Both the position numbers and the translations under genes were made by a program. Positions 55,731 to 64,000 of a stretch of 64,000 nt of DNA are shown piece after piece. Source of the DNA: Phyto melanocephala (Eukaryota > Arthropoda > Insecta > Diptera > Rhinophoridae); contig OW799237.1 in the NCBI GenBank assembly GCA_941918925.1, forward strand, positions 70,921,626 through 70,985,625, read 5' to 3'. Position 1 is the stretch's first letter; each line of letters starts with the position of its first letter. Under the pieces are notes generated by a model. It was not told the origin of the DNA, did not search any database, and saw only the letters and a list, made by a program, of their open reading frames with translations.

Positions 55731-56576
55731 TTCTTTTATATTTAGAAAAACAAAACAAAAAATAAATTATTTAATAAGAAGCAACAAGAAGGCTTTTTCT
55801 TAGGAGCAGAAATTGTATTCAAATAAATACCTTTTTTATTTGTATAAAAACCATTTTCTCTCTTCTCTTATTTATTTCCAATGTCAAACTTTATACATAA
55901 AAATAAAAACAAAAAATTATCTCTGAACTGCGATTACTTGATAAATAAATATGCCTCGATGTGAGCTATTCCAAATATGTAATGTGGATTGGAACTTTTT
56001 ATACTTTACTGTTTACTTTCATTAAAGTCACTGAAAATTGGTTCTATTGGAATGTGGCACACCCACTTTTGTTTTTTTGTCATCCGCATTGTTTCTTATG
56101 TTTTGTTTTACTGATAACAGTTTGCTCCTACACTATTCTACTGTTTCATTTGCATCTTTGGATTAAAATACATTTCGTGTAATATCAAAATCTTACCGCA
56201 TGCAGCCACGACTATTTAAAAAAATTTACCCAATGTGCTGAACATTTCAGTGACTTCAGACCAACATGTGCATGTGGATTTTTACATTTCGTGTACTATG
56301 GGCAAGGTTTCCTCGATATCCAAAAAACAATTGAAAGCAATATTTGTTTTATGTTTGTAGAAGAGTATTAAAGAAAGGTTGTTAAAAATTTTTTGAGCAA
56401 AAAATATACAATGGTACGATTAGTTACAAATATAAGCTTTATAATGAAAAGAAAACCGGCTTTTGTTGCCAAAAAAACCGTGTTTTCCATCGCTTAAAAA
56501 ACCGAGTCTATCATTCTAATATTTAGCTTTACAAATCATTTACAACTTGATAACTGTCGAATAGATCGATCGCAGT
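55731..56576. other. Spacer
   Basis: AT-rich, no supported gene. The 73-codon frame at 55961-56182 is hydrophobic by base composition (T-rich) and shows no family likeness. Confidence 0.5.
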
Positions 56577-57917
56577 TAGGGTTTAGGAACCGGGAATGAA
56601 CCACTTAATATTCCCGGCAAAATTTTTCTCTTATTCCCGGGAAAACGGGAAATAAAAAATATGTAGTATATTAGGAAAAAAGTAAGGTTTTTGTTTGTTA
56701 AGTATTTACAACTTATCTCAAATACGAATATGTAAAAGAAAAACAAACATCGTCGGTCAAAAATATTTCACACCAAAGTTAACGACTTTCTGGAATTATT
56801 TTTAATAAGTGCTTATAAATTTCAAGTGAATTAAGTATAGACATACATAATTAAATGTTTTCTTGTATATGAATGTGTTTTATAACAACCGTAAAACCAG
56901 CAGTAGTTTCCGTGGTACATTTTTATAAATATAATCGTATGTACAAATTGTTTTTAAAAGTGGTCACAGAATTTGTAAGCATAATTTTTTTTATTTATGA
57001 TTGAATTTTTCTAATAATACTTTTTTTTTTAAATTCACTTTGTTTAGAAGCAAAATGTCTGAAGTTTGGAACTATTTTTAAAAAGTAGACAACGCAGCAC
57101 AATGTAATATTTTCCCGAAAAGGTTAATGTTCAAGGGCGGTAGTACTAGTGGTCTCATACGGCACCTTGTTTTGGTTCATAAAATAAAATTTGAAAACGA
57201 TTCTTCAACACCTGCACCAAATAAAAAAAATTCTACCATTAAAAGTTTTTTAGACACCCAAACATGACCAGGGGCCAAATTACGGCATTCGATCACGATC
57301 GAAATTTTACTCGAACGATCGAGTTCGCTGTGCTTTTGGTATAGAGATTCTAATAAGAATTTTCAAATTTCGATCACGTTCGAATGCCGTAATTTGCCAG
57401 CAGAAATTGTTTCAAAATTGGCAGCAGATGGAATATCTATTCGAACAATTACACAAAGTGCTTTTATTCGTCAAAGTTTTTTCAGTAAAAATATGACGTT
57501 ACCAAAATGAAACTGATGTTAAAAACATTGTAATAAAATATTACAACGCCGTTAAAAATACGATGGTGAAAACAATATCGAGTCAAATTTGCGACAATTT
57601 GAGGTTGGCTCTTGTATTAGACGAGTGGAGTAGTGTTGCCCAAAAAAGATATCTGTTTACATGGCAATAATTATTTTTAAAATTGGAGTTAAGTTTATAT
57701 TTCCGGAAGATGTAATGCTGACACAATAAGGACTCTAATGGAAAATAAACTACTACTAAAACAATGAATTATTAACCAAATCGTGATTTTAAAGTTAACA
57801 AACATTATTTATTTTAAAAGAAATATTATTTTCGGGAATCCCGGAAATTCCCGGGAAGACGATTTTTTAATTCCCGTTTCCCGAGAAAATAAAAAGACCG
57901 GGAAATCCCAAACCCTA
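56577..57917 (+). mobile_element. hAT element with BED-finger transposase remnant and 8-bp target duplication
   Basis: Ends TAGGGTTTAGGAACCGGGAA and the near-complement CGGGAAATCCCAAACCCTA, flanked by the perfect 8-bp duplication ATCGCAGT (56569-56576 and 57918-57925). CCCGGGAA-type palindromic words cluster at both ends. Inside, from 57054 on the plus strand: MSEVWNYF, then KVDNAAQCNIFPK, LMFKGGSTSGLIRHLVLVHK, a BED zinc finger lacking some of its metal ligands; then LAADGISIRTITQSAFIRQS, a typical hAT segment, and LDEWSS further on. Stops and frame breaks make it inactive. Confidence 0.88.
57276..57396. mobile_element. 121-bp MITE nested in the hAT transposase remnant
   Basis: Inverted ends CAAATTACGGCATTCGATCA and its near-complement (CGAATGCCGTAATTTG). 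It splits the transposase between the BED finger and the next conserved block. A weaker hairpin with GGCATTCGAT/ATCGAATGCC lies at 51085-51160. Confidence 0.68.
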
Positions 57918-58143
57918 ATCGCAGTATATGCTAGTATATTTTATGAATATTGTAGTAATCTCAAACCAAATGAATTATATTATTATCAGTTGTGTCATTG
58001 TCACAATGTTCCGAATAAGCAGCCAAAGATATACAGTATAATTAAGAATTTAAATATAATTATTATATTTATACTAATGAATTTATGTAATATAGGATAC
58101 ATATTTATAAACATAAGTAAGCTAAAAATATTCAATAATTAAT

Positions 58144-60584
58144 CTACTTGCGCCAATACTGAGCCAACTTGTGTATCTGCTCTACCAAAGCTGGCATAAC
58201 CGCAGTTATCGATATATCTAAAAGACCCTGTAAATGTTGAACTGCTTCTTCGTCTGTCAAACCCAATTGGAGATTATCCTCAACCTTCTTGACAGCCTTA
58301 TCGGGTTCAAGAGCAATATCTGGCACAGAGGCGTCTACCATAAGTGAGAATAAATTTAAAACCACATTAGCGTGGCGTCTTAAATGCAAATATGCTGTAT
58401 AGCATTGTTTGCGGAATTCATGATGGTGTTCGGAACTAACACCTCCCATGGCTTCAACCATTTCTTTACTTAATTTCATGGGCGGCGGCAATGGCTTGGG
58501 ATCACGGCCTAATATATAACCGAAATCAATGTGAAACAGTTTGCCATTTGTGGTGAGCAGTAGATTGTCCAAATGACGATCACCAACACCTGGAAATAAG
58601 GAATTTTTTCAAATATTAATTTTAAGATTGCACAATGTATAATTTATGATTTTACCTAATAGATAAGTTATAACACAATAGCCTGCACAACTCTTTATAT
58701 AAGTGTCCATGGTTTCTGGCAGAATACCATACGGACCCGATTCACAGGGATTGTGTTTACGAAAGAAATTGTGAATACTTCCTTCACGTGCCAGCACATC
58801 TGCCACCGTATAGGAGTCAATGAATTGTAAGAAACCATGCTTGGAACTAGTGGCCAGCACTTTGTACGGTGTCAATTTGAGATCTAAGTTTTCGCGCCTT
58901 AACAATTTGTCCATTAAGGTTATCATTTGTAGGATGAGTTGATCTTGACGCAAATCATCGCCATGTTTAAAGATGGCTACATATTCATGGGCTGATAAAG
59001 AAGTGACGAAGGTTAATCTGTTAAAATAAAATAAACAAAAAAAAATATTTTTATTGTCTGTTTTATTGTATTGTTATAATAATGTATGTAGCTTGAATTG
59101 CGAAATAAATAGACTTTGCAACTTACTTCGCAGGCATTAGAGCACTTTTAAAAAGAGACGTTTTAGAGGGTACAATTTTTGTAATGTAAATATCCGGATC
59201 CAACGGAAATGGTATAGGATCAATGTTGGTAAAATTGATTTTAAACGTATCCGTTTCACTAAGAAGTTTTTGAAACTTTTCCGTTTTCTTATTTCGATTT
59301 CCCGTTTCCTTAGCCACCATCTTAACCAATCTTACCAATTCATCTATAAAGCGTTGCTGTTTCTTTAAATTGTGGTAAATGCCACGCAAATGAAAGTTGC
59401 CATTTTCCAAAACCTTCATAAACATCTTCATAACCATATCATACATATCATGTACACGCTCGTCCTGTTTACGTATTGACTCTTGATCTTCCACCTCAAT
59501 CGATAAGTACCAATATAGATAATTGGCTAAAGTGGGATTTTTGCAGGCCCGCTGTATAAGAAATGTGGCCAGATTTGTGTTTATATTAGTCATAGTTGAA
59601 TACTGCATATTGGTGTTGGTCTCACTCATTAGAGTATTAGATATGTCAGAGTTTAAAGAACCAATAGAAGTCTCGTTTTCATCAGCCAACGAAGAATTAA
59701 CTGAAATGGCCATTGGCAAGGCAGACGATTTTTCGATAAGTACACTGGCATGCTGTATATTGTTGCGTTGAGAGGGTGTTTGTATGGGAGATGTACTACA
59801 GCTGCCTAGGACGCTTCCTGGTGTAGCCAGATTTAACTCTGAACCCAAAGAACTTTGGTCAAACAGTGTGGAGTTATTGTCCAATGAACGTACTACTTCA
59901 CGATCAGGGAAAAATCGTTTGTGCGATTCTGTTATATCAGAGAAGTTTTCATATTTCAGGGCTTGCACTAGCTGCAGCAAATACAGCAAGAGATCTTCGT
60001 CGGGAGCTTGAGCCAAACGACCAATGGCATACTTACGCACTTGAGGATGTTTAAATGCTGGACTTAAAAGCTCCAAAGCATCCTCTACATCCATGGGAGC
60101 CCATTTACTTAACAAAGTTAAAGCCTGTTGAACTTCGGCATGCGTTTCCCAATTAATGCATTTCAAAAATTTCGTCAATGCCTTTTTGTGGGAACATAAA
60201 TAAAAACGGAATTTCCACAATAAATCCTGTTCTTCGCTATTCAAAACACAAGTAGGAGGAGAACGATACACAATAGTATGCAATTGATCCCGTATGCTAA
60301 AAAAATAAAGACGTTTTAAGAATCATTTTTGGCTTTCACAAAATTCAATTCCAAACCTGGCAGTTGGTTTAGCATCACGATCGGAAATACGAGATCTCTC
60401 CGAACGGGCTAAACGATGATGTTTTCGCTCTACTAAGTTTTCCTGAAAAATATAATTTTTATTATAAAAAAAATACAATTTACATAAAGTTAAAGAAGTG
60501 ATTAATTCTTACATGACACTTTTGCAAACATTTGCGAAATTTACATGTACGAAAACATTTTATTCGATATTTTATTTTACGCAT
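58144..60584 (-). CDS. Vps34: Vps34 class III PI3-kinase, helical and catalytic domains (C2 domain not seen)
   Basis: Minus-strand exons: 60584-60513 (tentative), 60442-60357, 60296-59127, 59017-58656, 58589-58144; GT-AG junctions, consistent phases, 711 codons in this model. Vps34 makes phosphatidylinositol 3-phosphate for endosomes and autophagy, in complex with Vps15, Atg6/Beclin 1 and partners. Seen: [14 protein letters not shown] linker, PIK helical domain ([14 protein letters not shown] to [18 protein letters not shown]), a Ser/Asn-rich insert, ATP-lysine region [14 protein letters not shown], catalytic loop [12 protein letters not shown], activation loop [20 protein letters not shown], and the membrane-binding C-terminus HKLAQYWRK. 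All catalytic motifs are intact. Usual length is about 900-950 residues; the N-terminal C2 part is missing. The first exon given here ([11 protein letters not shown] and on, 24 codons) is a Lys/Cys-rich frame with a good donor, not recognisable as Vps34. Confidence 0.9.
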
Positions 60585-61101
60585 AAGCCCATCGAAATAT
60601 TTTAAAATTTTTTCTTTAAATTCCTTAATTTTTACTAAGATATAACATCAATATTTATAGCAAAATATAATGTTAAAGTTCGAAAACAGGTTTTGGTTTG
60701 GCGTAAGTATAGAATAACACATTTGTTGGCTAAAGACTGTTAATGCCTACTGAAAGAAAAAGAAAATAAAAAAAAGACACGCACAATTTTGGTCATAAGC
60801 ACTTTTAACACTTTTATGGATTTTGACGACTCTACATATGAGCTCTACTTATATTAAGAACTGTGCAGAGGTTCGTAACGTTTTTTTTTTTTTGAAAATT
60901 AATGTTAATTTTTTTATTCATATTGCAAGTGGAAATATTTTATTTTTCAAATATTTAAACTTTTTACAAAATGTTTAACAATTTTATAACAGTTTAAACA
61001 GTTTTATAACAGGAACTGCATAATAATTTAGAAGTAGTGCAAAGTGAATGACATTTTTGGGACCTCTAAATCAATAGTGCGCTCGAAGTAATTTATCATA
61101 A
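60585..61101. other. Spacer or upstream intron of Vps34
   Basis: No C2-domain coding sequence on the minus strand. A fragment at 61026-61050 (TTTAGAAGTAGTGCAAAGTG) matches the Tc1-type MITE end family. Confidence 0.5.
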
Positions 61102-61369
61102 CCCAGCAAAAAAATCTATGACAAAAAAGTGATTTTTCAAGGGTTCAACTGGTGATGAAGTAATTAAATTTAGGTGAAAACACACTAATGATTTTAACAC
61201 TAGCGTGTCATTGAAGATCATGTGTTTACATGAATATTTTAATGAAAACTTTTATCTTTTTATCACGTTAATTTTATATATACATATGTATGTATGTCAG
61301 ATATTATTATTTTAAAACTCATATATAATTAAACAAATATAATTAAAACTTAAAAAAAAAAAATTCGTC

Positions 61370-62250
61370 ATGGACTTTAAAAAAAATAGCAAAAAATTTT
61401 AAAGTTGACCCTCGAACTGTTTCAAATGCCATTAAATGGTATAAGGAAGACCTGAGCATTAAAAGAAAACCTGGATCAGGAAATAAAAAAGGTCCAAGGG
61501 ATATTGGAAAGGTAAAAGAATTCGAGCAACAGTTTCGAAGAACACCTAACACTTCTAGCAGAAAAGCAGCGCGTACGGTGAAATGCTCTAAAAGTCTTGT
61601 CCAAAGGGCCAAAGCTTATGCTAAGCTGAAGACATATAAAGTTCAGAAAGTTCCAGATCGCGAATTCGGTAAACAACTTCGAAGCAAAAACAATGAGCGA
61701 AAAAATTGAAGGCAGATGTTATAAAAAAATACACCTGTTGTGTGATGGATGACGAAACATACGTACTGACAGACTTTTCTCAACTTCCCGGCCATGATTT
61801 TGACGTTGCTGAAGAAAGAGGTAATGTTCAGGAAGAGTTCCGGACAAAAACAAATAAATAAAACAAACAAAATTCCCTAAGAATTTTTTCGTGTGGCAAG
61901 CCATTTGCAGTTGTGGCAAACGAACCCAAGCATTTGTAGCATCAGGCACGATAAACACAGAAATTTAGTATATCACGGAGTGCCTACAAAAACGACTTTT
62001 ACCTTTTTTGAGACAGTTCCGAGTGCCTACATATTTTTGTCCTAATTTGGCATCATGCCACTATGGAAAAAAGACTCTTGAGTGGTATTCAAAGAATAAT
62101 GTCATTTTTGTACCACGTGAGGCAAATCCATCTAACTGTCCAGAACTTAGGCCTGTGGAAAGGTACTGGGCTCTTGTAAAAAAGGAATTGAAGAACACAT
62201 GAAAGGTGTCCCAGAACATTTCCTCCAAAAAGGTAATAGAAGCAACTGTA
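61370..62250 (+). pseudogene. Tc1/mariner-type transposase, broken
   Basis: Fragments in changing frames: FNVDPRTVSNAIKWYKEDLS-like helix-turn-helix start, NTSSRKAARTVKCSKSLVQR, then VMDDETYVLTDFSQLPGHDF (first catalytic Asp), FLVWQ-like FSCGKPFAVVANEPKH, PTYFCPNLASCHYGKKTLEW (second Asp replaced in this copy by N/L context), and NPSNCPELRPVERYWALVKK (the DDD/DDE end). Frameshifts and stops are frequent. The end of the gene continues after the hAT insertion at 63309. Confidence 0.82.
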
Positions 62251-62253
62251 AAA

Positions 62254-63300
62254 CAGAGTTGTAAACGAATCATTCACTTTTGAATTAACTCGCGAATCAT
62301 TCATGCACTGAATTGGTAAAATTTTGAATTAATTCTTTTCGTCAAAAAACGAATTGAATGAAATTTGAATTAATTCATTTGAATTTATCAAACATGAATT
62401 GCAATTCATATTTAATTCAAATGAATTGGTAAAATGAATTGCAATTCATTTCCAATTCATTTGAATTGAATTGACTTTGAATTAATTCAAATGAGTTAGA
62501 ATAAATGAATTGCAATTCATTTCCAATTCATTTGAGTTAAAATGAATTAATTCAAAAGAGTTAGAAAATGAATTACAATTCATTTTAATTAATTCAAATA
62601 AATTTAGTAACTTTGAATTTCAACATATAATAGCTGTTTTTAGTATTTATACATATTTCAGTCATCAATGACAAACACTTTAGTAATACTTATGTAATAT
62701 TTATGTAATATTTATTTTATAAAATTAAATTATATTTTACAAATAAACATTAAATTACGAAAAATTACAATATATGGACAATAAGCATCAACTAATTTTG
62801 CTATTATTTTAATTATAAAATAAATGCTAATTAAATTGAATTAGAATGCATCGTTCACTTTCAGCAATAATAATTTTTCAAAATTATCATCTAATAGATT
62901 TCCACGTTTAGGCATATTTAGAAAAGATGCGTACGAAAATAATCTTTCAACAGCAGTAACGGCACATAAATAATAAAAACAGCAATTATATGTTGAAATT
63001 CAAAGTTACTAAATTTGTTTGAATTAATTCAAATGAATTGGAAATGAATTGCAATTCATTTTTTCTAACTCATTTGAATTAATTCAAAGTCAATTCAATT
63101 CAAATGAATTGGAAATGAATTGCAATTCATTTTACCAATTCATTTGAATTAAAAATGAATTGTAATTCATGTTTGATAAATTCAAATGAATTGATTCAAA
63201 TTTCATTCAGTTCTTTTTTTTTGGTGAAATGAATTAATTCAAAATGTAGCTAATTCGTATTCAATTGAATTCAAAAATGAATGATTCGTTTACAACTCTG
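62254..63300 (-). mobile_element. hAT element with long GAATTGAATT-rich inverted arms, inside the transposase
   Basis: Ends CAGAGTTGTAAACGAATCAT and the exact complement; the perfect 8-bp duplication CTGTAAAA lies at 62246-62253 and 63301-63308, within the Tc1-type gene. Both arms (over 300 bp) are built from ATGAATTGCAATTCATTT-like palindromic words. In the centre, on the minus strand (about 62990-62850), a frame reads AVTAVERLFSYASFLNMPKR and DDNFEKLLLLKVN, the C-terminal dimerisation motif of hAT transposases; the rest of the transposase is gone. Confidence 0.9.
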
Positions 63301-63606
63301 CTGTAAAATCTTTAATGTTCTTCCGAAAAAAGTCGATAATTTTATAAATACGAAATAATAAATTACGATTTCAATGTTAAACGAATTTGTACAATATGCT
63401 AATAAATTTGCGTATTTTAAAGAGTTTCTATATGGCACGATTTGAGTTTAATTTAACTTAATGCAACTACAAATTTTTTTCGATACACTCCTTAGAAATA
63501 AGTGCAGTTCCTTCATACACTAATGTCAAAATCATAAGCGTTTTCATCTAAATTTATTCACTTCATCATCAGTTGCAAAATCACCTTTTTGTCATTTTTT
63601 TTTATA

Positions 63607-64000
63607 GAACTCGGCCCACGTTGCAGGTTTCAACTTAATACCATGATTTTTGATATTTTTTAAAATTATGAAGAAATAAAAAAAGTCCTAAATTCGATTT
63701 ACAAAAAAAAATAGTGAATTTGTTTTTAATTTTATTCAAAATTTGTGTTATCTTTGTGTTATGGACACAACCTTTACTGTTTATATCCATCTGTTTCGTA
63801 TTTTTCGATTAAGTTATTTTAAGTTCGTTAGGGCTTTAATTGTATAAGGTCTTATTTATAAACGATTTTTATTAAAAGCTTATAAACCGAAATTCGCATA
63901 AAAAAATTATTTTATAAAGCTTATATTGTTTACTAACTTGTGCCCCCGACTTCGTCTGCGTAGTTATCGGAATAAAACGTAGACTTAGTATTAACAATAA
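63607..64000. other. Spacer at the window edge
   Basis: AT-rich, no gene. The last 60 bases (GTGCCCCCGACTTCGTCTGCG) resemble interior sequence of insect Helitron-like or LINE fragments, but the piece is too short to call. Confidence 0.4.

Larger units (their letters stand above)
61102..63606 (+). mobile_element. Tc1/mariner-type element with about 130-bp terminal inverted repeats
   Basis: Left arm from 61102 (CCCAGCAAAAAAATCTATGA, then AAAAAAGTGATTTT) is repeated inverted at about 63480-63606, with moderate divergence; the last CCCAGC is lost on the right. Between the arms lies a transposase remnant, split by a hAT element (62254-63300). The left arm matches the MITE at 46374-46774, so this is a plausible parent type of that MITE. 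Confidence 0.72.

Noticed and set aside
55961..56182. Possible small membrane protein
   Set aside because: Hydrophobicity follows from T-rich DNA; no splice signals, no similarity, no neighbour support.
57783..58142. 119-codon frame downstream of Vps34
   Set aside because: Begins inside the hAT end and has a composition of random AT-rich sequence.
1..64000. CRISPR arrays, bacterial operons or origins
   Set aside because: No regularly spaced repeats, no ribosome-binding-site gene strings; the window is eukaryotic.

Overview
The window reads as nuclear DNA of a higher fly (Diptera, most likely a calyptrate such as a blowfly or house-fly relative). The evidence is very AT-rich intergenic DNA, short introns with GTAAGT-type donors, protein sequences close to fly families (Vps34, equilibrative nucleoside transporter, MADF-BESS, peritrophin-type chitin-binding domains), and a hairpin-ended dispersed repeat whose core resembles repeats I know from Drosophila. 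No species can be named from sequence alone.

Five host genes can be assembled. (1) 7891-13263 (+): seven-exon secreted protein of about 1109 residues with three peritrophin-A chitin-binding domains and a long Thr/Ser-rich mucin-like tail. (2) 28495-31953 (+): two-exon MADF-BESS type transcription factor, about 549 residues. (3) 33292-34647 (-): intronless equilibrative nucleoside transporter, 451 residues. (4) 40690-53411 (+): nuclear-looking protein of about 1049 residues, unidentified, with several CDK-type sites and a conserved-looking helical C-terminus; its 8-kb first coding intron is packed with transposons. (5) 58144-60584 (-): helical and kinase portion of the class III phosphoinositide 3-kinase Vps34; the usual N-terminal C2 domain is not visible here.

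Most of the rest is mobile DNA. A 6.2-kb Gypsy-type LTR retrotransposon (17218-23416, minus strand) is nearly intact: one visible LTR mismatch, 4-bp target duplication, full pol, and a gag interrupted by one stop. At its gag-pol overlap lies a textbook -1 frameshift heptamer followed by a stem that can form an H-type pseudoknot. A 5'-truncated GC-rich LINE (26139-27329) has a 15-bp target duplication, and a tRNA-derived SINE (1335-1560) has a 12-bp one. Five hAT-like elements carry perfect 8-bp target duplications (14225-15816, 23506-24606, 37521-37761, 56577-57917, 62254-63300). Tc1/mariner-type elements, their MITEs, Helitron-like ends and many small terminal-inverted-repeat elements fill the introns and spacers, often nested.

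The host genes do not form a pathway with each other; their neighbourhood appears incidental. The strongest unusual signals are the retrotransposon frameshift structure with its SAP-like Gag, the Vps34 locus without its C2 exons, the unidentified CDK-site protein, and the nested transposon at 61.1-63.6 kb, where a hAT element sits inside a Tc1-like transposase gene.
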